A DNA stretch of 64,000 bases from Pseudarthrobacter sp. AL07 (lineage in GTDB: Bacteria; Actinomycetota; Actinomycetes; Actinomycetales; Micrococcaceae), in assembly GCF_029960665.1 (NCBI RefSeq), contig NZ_JASBRB010000005.1:156645-220644 (forward strand). Reading direction: 5' to 3'. Below the pieces are notes generated by a model that saw nothing but the letters and a program-made list of their open reading frames with translations, searched no databases and was not told the origin of the DNA. Shown here piece by piece: positions 1-7,173 of this stretch. The translations under genes and the position numbers were made by a program. The first letter of the stretch is position 1. Every line of letters starts with the position of its first letter.

Positions 1-2
1 GC

Positions 3-446
3 CAGCTCCTGGCGGAGGTGAAGTCAGCTCCGCTGGACGACGCCGCTCGCGAACGCCTGGCCGAAATCCACGAGCGTTCCATCAAGGAGTTGGAGGACGG
101 CCTGGCGCCGGAACTTGTTGAAGAGCTGGAACGGATCAGCCTGCCCTTCCCGGAGAACGCCACGCCGTCCGACGCCGAGCTTCGGATCGCCCAGGCGCAG
201 CTGGTGGGGTGGCTGGAGGGCCTCTTCCATGGCATTCAGACGGCTATCGCGGCCCAGCACGCGGCACGGGAGCAGGCCGCCGCGCAGCTGCACCTGAGGC
301 AGCTTCCGCCGGGCACCATGATCGCCCCTGGTGTGGTTATCGGGGAGAACGGCGAGCCTCAACGGGCCGCCGCAGGCCAGCGTTCCGGTCCGGTACCGTC
401 CGGGCAGCCAGAGGACCCGGACCACGGTCCCGGCCAGTACCTCTAG
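3..446 (+). CDS. bpa: Bacterial proteasome activator Bpa (5'-partial)
   Basis: ATP-independent ring activator of the actinobacterial 20S proteasome (DUF2587 family, PafE in Mycobacterium). The reading frame is open through the left window edge, and upstream codons read like the family's conserved QLLxEV segment, so the real start lies outside and the GTG at 18 is internal. Visible family features are RELEDGLAPEL-like text (here KELEDGLAPEL), the PSDAELRIAQAQLVGWLEGLFHGIQ helix region, and the extreme C-terminal GQYL, the tail that docks into the proteasome alpha ring. A Gly/Pro/Gln-rich linker precedes the tail. The gene implies that this organism has a proteasome. Confidence 0.93.
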   Translation, partial: QLLAEVKSAPLDDAARERLAEIHERSIKELEDGLAPELVEELERISLPFPENATPSDAELRIAQAQLVGWLEGLFHGIQTAIAAQHAAREQAAAQLHLRQLPPGTMIAPGVVIGENGEPQRAAAGQRSGPVPSGQPEDPDHGPGQYL

Positions 447-454
447 GTTCCTGC

Positions 455-934
455 GTGGGATTCTTTTCTGCCGCCCGCCAGGGGCGCAAGGACGATACTG
501 AGCTGGGAAAGGGCCTTTGGCGCCGCGCCCATGATCGCTTCCACCGGGGCCTGGACCGCTATCACCAGGTCCTCGAAGGTGTCGAAGACGAGCAGCTTTA
601 CGCAGAACTCGTGGAAGTAGCCAACGAGCTGGCGGGGCTTATGGAACGCGTCCGTGTTGTTTGCGTCGAGGCCCAGCGGAAGTCGCCCAGCGAAGGCCTG
701 GACATTCCCGGGGACTTGGCAGGTGTACACCGGTCGCTGTCGAAGGCGGGCAATTCGCTGGCCACCACAGCCGAGGCTGCCGCTATGTTACGGCTCGCCG
801 TCGGTCCCGTCCCGGTAGGGGCGGCTTCGGTGCGCCGCCGCGCGGAATCGGTGTTTGAGCAGGTGGCCGACGCTGAACGCCGGCTCGCCGAGGATGCCGC
901 CGCCAGTGGCCAGCCCGAGAGCCTTTCCGGCTAA
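455..934 (+). CDS. Conserved hypothetical, helical
   Basis: A 159-residue protein from a GTG at 455, eight bases after the bpa stop, so probably co-transcribed with it. An upstream in-frame extension to 209 runs inside bpa and is discarded. The sequence is mostly helical and charged, with two stretches (roughly residues 20-80 and 110-155) rich in Leu/Glu/Ala/Arg that could form helical bundles. There is no signal peptide, membrane segment or catalytic motif. I do not recognise the family. Position suggests a bpa-linked accessory, which is inference only. Confidence 0.7.
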   Translation: MGFFSAARQGRKDDTELGKGLWRRAHDRFHRGLDRYHQVLEGVEDEQLYAELVEVANELAGLMERVRVVCVEAQRKSPSEGLDIPGDLAGVHRSLSKAGNSLATTAEAAAMLRLAVGPVPVGAASVRRRAESVFEQVADAERRLAEDAAASGQPESLSG

Positions 935-937
935 CAG

Positions 938-1123
938 TCAGGCGGCGATCCTGGCCTGCCTGACGGCAACAGCGTCGATGACAGCCCAGGATTCCTCGCT
1001 GCCGCAGTTCCGGCTGGCGAAATGCTCGGCTTCCTCAAGGGAATCGAAGCCTTCACTGATGATCCGGCCGCAATCAGCGTCGAAGTACGTGACGTGAAAT
1101 TCCTGTGCAAGTTGGTTTTCCAT
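938..1123 (-). CDS. Small hypothetical protein (61 aa)
   Basis: Short acidic protein beginning MENQLAQEFHV. The text reads as a compact alpha/beta unit (VTYFDADCG, then SLEEAEHFASRNCG, then a SWAVIDAV strand), the look of small standalone domains common in actinobacteria. It converges with the upstream plus-strand gene, leaving only three bases between stops. Function unknown. Confidence 0.6.
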   Translation of the reverse strand: MENQLAQEFHVTYFDADCGRIISEGFDSLEEAEHFASRNCGSEESWAVIDAVAVRQARIAA

Positions 1124-1162
1124 AAATCCAGTCTGCGACCGGGGTCTGACAATAACCGTTCA

Positions 1163-2071
1163 TCAGTCCCGCGTGTTGCCAAGGCGGAGCACCCGCTCCT
1201 GCGCGAGCATGGCTGAACGCTTGGCCTTATCTGCTGCCCGCGCCGCTTGCCTGGCCTCGGCTGCGGCCGTGCCCAGACTCTTCCTGGCACTATCGAGCTG
1301 CTCTTCCGCAGCTCTGAGTTTGTCTCGCAGCTCATGTGTTTCGCGGGTCAGGTCCGAAACTTCCGCCTCCGTATCCGCCAGCTGCCGCCGCCGGTCCGCG
1401 GCCAGCCCGGCGGACTCATCCTCGGCAGCCTGGGCCTCGGCCAGGGCAGCGCTGGCTTTCTCCAAGGCGGAGGGGGACACCGGACGCGGAGTCTCCCGGA
1501 CGGCCTTAAGCCGTGGCTGGTCCGCGGGCCTGCGGGCGCCGCGTTCCGGCGCCGGCACTGCGCCCGGAAGAGCCACGGCCCCGTCAAGTTCGACGGTGTC
1601 CACGCCGTCGGCGGACAGAGCCTGGACCAGCAGTCCACTTTGGACGGCGGCGGTGGCCCCTTCGTCGGCCGTCATCGCCTGCAGGGTCCGCCCGACGTCG
1701 GCCGCGATTGTTGCGCTGATGGTGCGCCCCTGGCGCTCGGCAACGGCGCCGGCGGTGGCGACGGCGATCCCCAGCAGGGTGCGGCGCTCACGTGACAGTT
1801 CCCTCAGTGCGGCGGCGTCGAGGGATGCCTGGGCCCCTCGCATCCTTTGGCCGAGCTCGGCAAGCTGCGCGAGGACTCCTGGCTCATGGCTGGCCAGCAT
1901 GTTGACGGCCCAGGCCGCCACTGATGGTTTTGGCAAGGCCTTGACGGCTGCCGGGAGCTCCTTCCCGGAACCGGCGGAGGCTTTGGCTGCGGCCGTCCGG
2001 GCAGCCACAAATTCCTCGAAGGGCAGGGCATACAGTTCGAATGCGATAGCCGCCAGCGCCTTGTCATCCAT
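1163..2071 (-). CDS. Conserved hypothetical with C-terminal coiled coil
   Basis: 302 residues from ATG 2071 (MDDKALAAIAF); an ATG four codons upstream at 2083 is possible. The N-terminal ~150 residues are Ala-rich and helical, containing LPFEEFVAAR and KPSVAAWAVNML. A Pro/Arg linker lies around residues 185-215. The last ~90 residues are a long Ala/Glu/Arg/Lys heptad-like coiled coil. No enzyme motif or membrane segment is visible. Actinobacteria carry many proteins with this build (helical head, coiled-coil tail); no function can be assigned. Confidence 0.7.
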   Translation of the reverse strand: MDDKALAAIAFELYALPFEEFVAARTAAAKASAGSGKELPAAVKALPKPSVAAWAVNMLASHEPGVLAQLAELGQRMRGAQASLDAAALRELSRERRTLLGIAVATAGAVAERQGRTISATIAADVGRTLQAMTADEGATAAVQSGLLVQALSADGVDTVELDGAVALPGAVPAPERGARRPADQPRLKAVRETPRPVSPSALEKASAALAEAQAAEDESAGLAADRRRQLADTEAEVSDLTRETHELRDKLRAAEEQLDSARKSLGTAAAEARQAARAADKAKRSAMLAQERVLRLGNTRD

Positions 2072-2134
2072 GCACGCCATCATAGGTGGCGCGGCTGGAC
2101 GAGGCCGGGAAGCCTAACAGCCTAGACTGGCCGC

Positions 2135-2626
2135 ATGAGGAGAGTGTGGGGGCTCATTGTCCGGCTGGCGGTTCTGATCTTGGCCGTTTGTATTCCGGTG
2201 GGGGGCTGCTCGAACGTCTGTCCGGCCATGGGGTGGGTCAACTTCGTCACAGTCGAATTGTCGGGTGATGTCTCGCGGGTAGGCACAGTGCAGCTGTGTG
2301 CTGATGGCGCGTGCTCGGAGTTGCGACCGGAGCCCGGGACAGCAGTGCCGCGTATTGTCGTGACAACACCGCTGGATGCCGAGGCTTCTCTTACACCGGA
2401 AGCTCAGCCGGCCATTGCCCCGTTTTACGCTGAACGGATCGATGCCGATACCTGGCGGTTCCAGGTCAATATGAGCTTCCCTGACCATGTGACCGCGAAA
2501 GCGCTGTCTGCCGCAGGCGAGGTCATTGCCGAGACGGACGTCGACCTGGACTGGAAGCGGGTGGGCGGCTCAGCCCAGTGCGGCGGGCCGGTGGAAGCTT
2601 CGCCGGTGCGGCTAGCGGTGCCCTAA
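2135..2626 (+). CDS. Putative small lipoprotein
   Basis: 163 residues with an N-terminal Arg pair, a hydrophobic stretch of about 17 residues and a lipobox-like VGGC around residue 25, so probably lipidated and held on the outer face of the membrane. The mature part contains two CxxxxC-like pairs (VCPAM, LCADGAC) and beta-rich text, suggesting a small disulfide-containing domain. It is the last core gene before the island; the tRNA-Thr would originally have followed it in convergent orientation. Confidence 0.65.
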   Translation: MRRVWGLIVRLAVLILAVCIPVGGCSNVCPAMGWVNFVTVELSGDVSRVGTVQLCADGACSELRPEPGTAVPRIVVTTPLDAEASLTPEAQPAIAPFYAERIDADTWRFQVNMSFPDHVTAKALSAAGEVIAETDVDLDWKRVGGSAQCGGPVEASPVRLAVP

Positions 2627-2725
2627 AACTGCGCGTTCGCGCGAGCTGCGTGGGCTTCGCGTGCGATTCCCGCCCGGCAGGTCCTCCACGAGGGCACGCC
2701 TGGGCGGTAAGCGGCTTCCCTGCTT

Positions 2726-2817
2726 AACCAGCGAAAAACCCCCTAAAAACCTTGGTTTCTAGGGGGTTTATCCCGAGCTTCCTATCAGAATCGAACTGAT
2801 GACCTTTTCATTACGAG
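2726..2817. repeat. attL: left copy of the 92-bp attachment repeat
   Basis: Identical to 34731-34822 except at 2752 (T here, G at 34757). It contains the 3' portion of tRNA-Thr (2776-2817, anticodon loop to discriminator) and the tRNA terminator hairpin (2736-2769). The tRNA is not complete here because the sequence diverges after 2817. The 65-bp exact tract 2753-2817 is the likely crossover region. Confidence 0.92.
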
Positions 2818-2860
2818 GGAGCATGTTTCGCCGTGTCCCACATGGGAAGAGACGACACTG

Positions 2861-2878
2861 GGTGACGAAAAAGTGACG
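2861..2878 (+). repeat. Left putative integrase/excisionase arm site
   Basis: GGTGACGAAAAAGTGACG lies 43 bp inside attL. It contains two GTGACG units separated by AAAAA and recurs with one mismatch at 34654-34671, inside attR. A near-identical motif just inside both ends of an integrated element fits an arm-type binding site; function is inferred. Confidence 0.45.
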
Positions 2879-2879
2879 G

Positions 2880-4025
2880 CTATTTCCAGCCCAACTGTGC
2901 AAGGGCGGTGTTCAAACGCCCCGCACTGTCGTGGAGATCGTGGTCAAACAGGCCCGCGTACGTATCCAACGTCATTGTGGCGCTGGCATGTCCGGCAATC
3001 CGCTGAATCACTTTGATGTTGGCCCCGGAACTGACGGCCAGGCTCACGGCAGTATGACGGAGGTCGTGGAACGTTGGCCGCGGGAAATTGGAAGCCGCTG
3101 CCCGCATGTCTGCGATGGCGGGGGAGTAGTGGCGGCGCGTCCACGTGCTGTTGCGCAGCACGGTCCCGCGTGCACCGCTGAAAACTCGGGTGGATGCACT
3201 TGAAGTGCTGGAGCTTCTCTTGAGGCGTTGGGCAACCAATGCCGGCAGTGGCACCACCCTGCTCTCGCCACCTTTGGTCGGGCCAAGAACGAGGTGGCCT
3301 CCGACCTCGGAATAGGCCTTGCTGACCGCCATTGCAGGTTTGTCACCCAGATCGACGTCTTCATAGGTCAGCGCGGTAATCTCACCCCAGCGGAGCCCGC
3401 ACGTTCCCGCCACCATGACAAAAAGTTCAAACTCGCCGCAGGCATTGGCCAGCGCCGTCAGTTGGGGCATGGTCAGATAAACGTGGTCCCGCTGGGTCAC
3501 GCGCGCGGGAACGTAATCAGTCTGGCCGAGCGGATCCTTGGCGGGATTGGCCGCCAGCAGCCGCTTCTTGACTGCGTGTCCCATCAATCTGCCGAAGTAC
3601 AACGCAACCTCGCGCCGGGTGGTCATCCCCGCTGGCTGGCCGTCGCGGCCCCTCAACGTGACAATCCAGGCCGCAACGTCGTCGTATCTTACTTTGCTGA
3701 TGGGTGTCTGTCCCCACCGAGGAGCCACGTAGTTCTCATAGCAACGCCTGTAATTATCCGCTGTCTTCGGGCTGGCCGGTTTCCGGCCGTTAGCACCCAT
3801 GGACGTGATCCTCGCGATCCAGTCTTCATAGAGCTTGGCGACAGTCAGCTTTGTAGCTGCACGGGGATCAATGTAGGTTCCGCCTTGAACCGACCGAACG
3901 GTGGTGTGCCAGAAGTCTTCAGCCTCCCGCTTCGTGACGAATCGCTTGCGACGGCGATTGCCGTCGGCCGTTGTCCAGTCGACCTGCCACCGCTTGGTTC
4001 CGCTGGAGAGCTTGTTAATGGCCAT
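2880..4025 (-). CDS. int: Tyrosine-type site-specific integrase
   Basis: 381-residue phage-type integrase that would recombine the island's att site with the tRNA-Thr 3' end. An N-terminal arm-binding region (about 1-50) contains KRWQVDWTT and GNRRRKRF; a SAM-like core-binding domain spans roughly 55-160; the catalytic domain follows. Catalytic residues are visible: Arg212 (GLRWGE), Lys251 (TKGGES), His320/Arg323 (HDLRH), His346 (GHAS) and the nucleophile Tyr356 (LDTY). The gene ends 62 bp inside attL, the usual position for an integrase. Its start overlaps the upstream gene by 11 bases, so the two are translated together. It appears intact. Confidence 0.95.
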   Translation of the reverse strand: MAINKLSSGTKRWQVDWTTADGNRRRKRFVTKREAEDFWHTTVRSVQGGTYIDPRAATKLTVAKLYEDWIARITSMGANGRKPASPKTADNYRRCYENYVAPRWGQTPISKVRYDDVAAWIVTLRGRDGQPAGMTTRREVALYFGRLMGHAVKKRLLAANPAKDPLGQTDYVPARVTQRDHVYLTMPQLTALANACGEFELFVMVAGTCGLRWGEITALTYEDVDLGDKPAMAVSKAYSEVGGHLVLGPTKGGESRVVPLPALVAQRLKRSSSTSSASTRVFSGARGTVLRNSTWTRRHYSPAIADMRAAASNFPRPTFHDLRHTAVSLAVSSGANIKVIQRIAGHASATMTLDTYAGLFDHDLHDSAGRLNTALAQLGWK

Positions 4026-4662
4026 CGGGTTTGTCCTTCCGCGCGCGCATACTTGACCAGATTTCGTCCTTCATGCTCAAAAAACCCGGAGCTATCCGGC
4101 CTTGGCGTCCCTTGCCTTCCAAGATTCCCTTGGCTCTGGCGCGCCGCAGCCGCGCGGACCAGGTGTCGATGCTTTCACCGCTCCATTCCGCAAGCCTCTT
4201 GATGGGTTCGACGGACACTTTCCCGAGAGCGACATATGCGGCGGCAATATGTGTGTAGTCGCGGTCAGTTTCCACCCGGGAGGGGAAGGGCGTGATATCA
4301 CGGCGGAGGTCAGCTACTGAAAGCTGTTCGTGGTGCTCGCGCAAGAGGGCGCGCGCATGTGCCATTGGGATGGATCGCAGCAAAGATGTTGTGATGCCCT
4401 CCAGCGAGTCCTGGGATTGGATTCCGCTTGTCCCGTGTTCGAACTCGTCGAACTCAATGCTCAGTTTGTTTGGTTCCCGGAAATGCCCCATCGGGTGGCC
4501 AACCTCCCAGCCAATACTTACCTCGAATCCATGGACGAGGTATCGCGCCCACAGGGCTGTCACCTCATACTCGCCAACCGTGTATTCCTCCACAGCCGGG
4601 CCTTCTTTAGGGCCGCGGTATTCAACGTTGGGGGCAAGATCGGGAAGCTGCACTGCGGTCAT
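4015..4662 (-). CDS. Hypothetical gene upstream of and overlapping int
   Basis: 215 residues from ATG 4662. An ATG at 4713 is less likely because it would lie in the divergent promoter region. The N-terminal half is mixed alpha/beta (GEYEVTALWARYLV, SIGWEVGHPMG). The C-terminal ~80 residues look like a helical, winged-helix-like DNA-binding segment: DYTHIAAAYVAL, then SVEPIKRLAEWSG, then TWSARLRRARAKGIL, and a basic end. The 11-bp overlap with int suggests a role in recombination or its control. Family not recognised. Confidence 0.65.
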   Translation of the reverse strand: MTAVQLPDLAPNVEYRGPKEGPAVEEYTVGEYEVTALWARYLVHGFEVSIGWEVGHPMGHFREPNKLSIEFDEFEHGTSGIQSQDSLEGITTSLLRSIPMAHARALLREHHEQLSVADLRRDITPFPSRVETDRDYTHIAAAYVALGKVSVEPIKRLAEWSGESIDTWSARLRRARAKGILEGKGRQGRIAPGFLSMKDEIWSSMRARKDKPDGH

Positions 4663-4691
4663 GGGAGAAACGGTAACACAATAAGCCTGCC

Positions 4692-4781
4692 AATATAAAC
4701 GTGCTTGACACATGTCCGTTGCCAGCTATGCTGTATTTATTGCCAACACAGAGTGCTTGGCAAGACAACCGTGTTTATATT
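4692..4781. promoter_or_regulatory. Divergent int/xis control region with nested dyads
   Basis: Inverted repeat AATATAAAC (4692-4700) / GTTTATATT (4773-4781) encloses a second dyad TTGCCAA (4740-4746) / TTGGCAA (4757-4763) and a direct repeat GTGCTTG (4701, 4754). It lies between the leftward int operon and the rightward xis-like gene, so it is a likely operator region for the integration/excision switch. The left arm contains AATATA, which reads TATATT on the minus strand and could be the -10 of the int operon. Confidence 0.5.
4705..4732 (+). promoter_or_regulatory. Sigma70-type promoter for the xis-like gene
   Basis: TTGACA (4705-4710), 16-bp spacer, TATGCT (4727-4732), followed ~60 bp later by the TTG start at 4794. 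A perfect -35 and good -10 make this one of the clearest promoters in the island. Confidence 0.6.
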
Positions 4782-4793
4782 CAAAGGAGTCCC

Positions 4794-5012
4794 TTGGACA
4801 TCAACCCCCACGGAAGCTTGCAGCGTCTGGATAACGCCACGTCCCCGTATCTCACGAGGCGCCAGACAGCCGCGTATCTGAATGTCTCCGAAAAGTGGCT
4901 GGCTCAGTCCGGTCGGGCCATCGGGCCCCGCTTCCATAAGTTTGGATCGCAGTGTCGCTACCTCCGCGACGACGTCATCAGCTGGGCGCGCCAGCAGCGC
5001 GCTACTTCGTGA
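4794..5012 (+). CDS. Excisionase-like small HTH protein
   Basis: 72 residues. The TTG at 4794 is chosen because AAAGGAG (4783-4789) sits just before it and the upstream reading frame runs through the promoter. Residues ~18-68 form a MerR-like/HTH_17 unit: YLTRRQTAAYLNVSEKWL, then GPRFHKFG and YLRDDVISWARQQ, the pattern of recombination directionality factors. Position divergent from int supports Xis: it would bend DNA at the att arms to favour excision and may also repress int. Confidence 0.7.
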   Translation: MDINPHGSLQRLDNATSPYLTRRQTAAYLNVSEKWLAQSGRAIGPRFHKFGSQCRYLRDDVISWARQQRATS

Positions 5013-5159
5013 TCGCTTCAGGCGGCCGCCCCGCCGGGGCGCCCCGCACCCGCTCCCGGTAAAGGCGACCTCTCGATCAGTGGGGTAACCCCCATGGCCG
5101 TGTGGCCTTCGATTCCATCTCCCGCCGAATGCCTGTCGGCGTCAACAAATAAGGAAAAT

Positions 5160-5294
5160 ATGTACACATGCAGTACAACGCGCGAACTGCGCAGCCGGCG
5201 CGAACTTCCCGCGCAGGGCCGGATGATCGCCCCTCTGGGTAACCACTTTGTCACGTGGCTCCTCTCCAACCCTGTAAGGGTTGATGCTCTGTGA
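5160..5294 (+). CDS. Small protein (44 aa), coupled to next gene
   Basis: ATG 5160 preceded by AAGGAAA (5151-5157). The protein is basic in its first half (RELRSRRELP), then has a short hydrophobic stretch (NHFVTWLLSNPV). Its TGA overlaps the GTG of the next gene (GTGA, 5291-5294), which argues that it is translated. A longer frame from 5094 exists but lacks a ribosome-binding site. No function recognised. Confidence 0.5.
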   Translation: MYTCSTTRELRSRRELPAQGRMIAPLGNHFVTWLLSNPVRVDAL

Positions 5295-5590
5295 CCACCG
5301 CAACCAACACATACCGGGACCACTGGCTGCAGGCCGTTACCGATGAGATGGCACTGAGCACTGGGACTTGCCTGGTGGCAACTGCCATTGCAGACTCCCT
5401 TGGCCTGGGGCGCGTAGCACCCACCAACTGGCAGAAGTTGAACGCCTCGCTCGGACGCGACAGGAGGAATCCGGCGGTACTCACCAGCATTTCGGAACTT
5501 CAGTGTGCCGGTTATCTGGAGCGCTGCCTGGGCACTGGATGGGCCCACACCGAAGGGTGGCGGCTCACGCTTCCGGGAGAGGGGCAGTGA
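5291..5590 (+). CDS. Small hypothetical, HTH-like
   Basis: 99 residues from GTG 5291, translationally coupled on both sides (GTGA upstream, TGATG downstream). The text TCLVATAIADSLGLGRV...NWQKLNASLGRDRRNPAVLTSISELQ broken by turns looks like a small helical DNA-binding or replication accessory domain. The middle member of a three-gene run 5160-5958; the coupling suggests the products act together. Family not recognised. Confidence 0.55.
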   Translation: MTTATNTYRDHWLQAVTDEMALSTGTCLVATAIADSLGLGRVAPTNWQKLNASLGRDRRNPAVLTSISELQCAGYLERCLGTGWAHTEGWRLTLPGEGQ

Positions 5591-5958
5591 TGGTTTCCGT
5601 TCCCGGGGTGCCCTGCCAGCCGTTGCAGTACTTGACGGCCGTTGCCAAATCTGAGCTGTCCTCCGGTACTAAGGCCACCTGCTGGGCGCTTGCAAGCTTC
5701 GCGAACACCAAGACGGGCGAGGCATACCCCACCGTGGCGACACTCGCCAAAGCCGTCGGATTGTCTGGCCCAACGGTTTCTCAGCATACGAAGCGTGCTG
5801 AGGCGGCGGGCTACCTGCACAAGCACGTCCGCCACAACAACTCGATTCTCTACACGATTACCATCCCGGTCACGGACGACATGATCATTAACCTCGACAC
5901 CGAAACCTCCTTGGATCTGCTGTCCCCGCCGGAGGACAACGCGGACCGGAACGAATAA
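5590..5958 (+). CDS. Winged helix-turn-helix protein (replication/regulation)
   Basis: 122 residues from ATG 5590, which shares its A with the preceding TGA. A clear HTH_36-type domain spans about residues 15-80: SGTKATCWALASFAN, EAYPTVATLAKAVG, then the recognition helix SGPTVSQHTKRAE and a wing (YLHKHVRHNNSILYTI). Such domains occur in plasmid/ICE replication initiators and regulators. The iteron-like repeats 40-230 bp downstream make an origin-binding role plausible, but at 122 aa it lacks a full Rep catalytic domain. Confidence 0.65.
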   Translation: MVSVPGVPCQPLQYLTAVAKSELSSGTKATCWALASFANTKTGEAYPTVATLAKAVGLSGPTVSQHTKRAEAAGYLHKHVRHNNSILYTITIPVTDDMIINLDTETSLDLLSPPEDNADRNE

Positions 5959-6000
5959 AGCGACTGCTTGGGACCGCCTAGCTCCTGGATAACTGTCAGG

Positions 6001-6189
6001 TAGCTACCTCGCCAAAAGGCGCCCTCCCAGCCGCCCAAATCCGGGTGGGGTATCCGTGAATAGCACGGGTACCCCTACTCCGGAAATTTCGTCCCCGGGT
6101 ACCACCAAAAACCCTGTCCCTAACTACCTCACCGTTAACTACCTCAGGTAGAACGACCCCAAGGAGTTCTACCTTTATGGAACTACCTC
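6001..6189. repeat. Iteron-like CTACCTC repeats (possible origin)
   Basis: CTACCTC occurs at 6004-6010, 6124-6130, 6139-6145 and 6183-6189. Three copies carry the longer AACTACCTC, two of them TAACTACCTC 15 bp apart. There is a variant CTACCTT at ~6168 and an inverted AGGTAG at 6146. AACGACCCC also occurs twice (~6151, ~6194). The 5959-6465 interval has no convincing gene. Repeats next to an HTH gene on a mobile element fit an origin or operator field. Confidence 0.5.
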
Positions 6190-6249
6190 TATACAACGAC
6201 CCCGGTGCATCATGCCTGGACCAGTCACATTGAGGATCGTCGGATGACC

Positions 6250-6320
6250 CCCTGCTTGGGCAGGGTCATCACGGTAATGGACGTTATGGTCCCTGCCTTG
6301 GGGCAGGGCCGTCACGGTAA
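6250..6320. repeat. Tandem hairpin repeat (two ~28-30 bp units)
   Basis: Unit 1 (6250-6277) and unit 2 (6291-6320) both read CCCTGC, a short loop, GCAGGG, then TCACGGTAA, with a 41-bp period. Each can fold into a CCCTGC/GCAGGG hairpin. Two more perfect dyads follow: GCGGAGC/GCTCCGC (6377-6392) and CAACG/CGTTG (6399-6411). A hairpin-rich, gene-free block could be an origin, oriT or control region. Confidence 0.5.
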
Positions 6321-6465
6321 GACCACCATCAGCAATTCGGCTGTCAAGGCAAGCGGAGCGCCACGCAGCCCGAAGGGCGGAGCAAGCTCCGCGTAACTCA
6401 ACGATCCGTTGCGATGACCGCTGTTATTTACAGCCATCCGCGCAAGAACACCAAAAGGGGAATCT

Positions 6466-6756
6466 GTGATCAAATCCATGTCCCGGCCCAGGAAGGATAG
6501 AGCTGAAACGCTTCGACAGGCGAGGACCTTTGATGCCACTAAACGCCACTATGAGCGTCTCGGACTGTGCCGCCCATGCGCAGCACAAGCGGGCTGGGGC
6601 CACCAGGTGGGGTTTTCCCGCGTCAATCCGCCCTGCCATCAGTGCCAGTCGCTCGTTGATAGCTTCCCTGTCGCCGAGCCGGGGAGGTGGCGGTCCAACT
6701 CTCCGCGTCGGGAGGCCAAGTTCGCCTCCTCGCTCCGGTTCGGAGTGGGCCACTAG
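6466..6756 (+). CDS. Small Cys-rich hypothetical protein
   Basis: 96 residues from GTG 6466 with AAGGGG (6455-6460) five bases upstream; ATG 6478 is an alternative. It is basic at the N-terminus (RPRKDRAETLRQAR) and contains two CxxC pairs, LCRPCA (~residue 35) and PCHQCQ (~57), which could hold one zinc ion. Small zinc-ribbon proteins are common cargo in actinobacterial integrative elements. The C-terminal 25 residues are low-complexity and may be poorly conserved. Confidence 0.5.
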   Translation: MIKSMSRPRKDRAETLRQARTFDATKRHYERLGLCRPCAAQAGWGHQVGFSRVNPPCHQCQSLVDSFPVAEPGRWRSNSPRREAKFASSLRFGVGH

Positions 6757-7173
6757 CGGCCCTGGGTGGGGAATTTCTGACAACGGGGATGGCGCACGGC
6801 ACCGCGCGTTTACCATCGCCTGACAGTGTCAAAAAATTCGCCCTGGGGTCGGCGTGTTGAACAGTAGCGAAGCGTCCGAGTGGAACCGGTCCGTTCGCAG
6901 GAACGCCGATGGAATCGTTCATCCTCCTGCCGGGTCGGACAGGCCGGATCATGTCTTTAATTACCTTCACCGGACCCCTCTTTGCAGTAGCTGGGATCAG
7001 AGTATGGCCGGAAATCGGCCTTCGGTCCCTCCCCGATGTTTTGCCTCAGCCGCCAACAGTGGCGCCACTTTCCTTGCCGAGTCCACGCGCCGTACTGGCG
7101 CATCCCCTCTTCCTTCCCGACCCGTCCACCGGCGGCCCCTGAGCCGACCGCCGATTCATCAATTGGAGATTCT
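6757..7173. other. Intergenic, no supported feature
   Basis: Open frames here (for example around 6854-7207) lack ribosome-binding sites and coding character. The only clear signal is the GGAGAT before the ATG at 7174. Confidence 0.5.

Noticed and set aside
3228..4202. Plus-strand frame of 324 codons opposite the integrase
   Set aside because: The minus strand encodes all catalytic residues of a tyrosine integrase.
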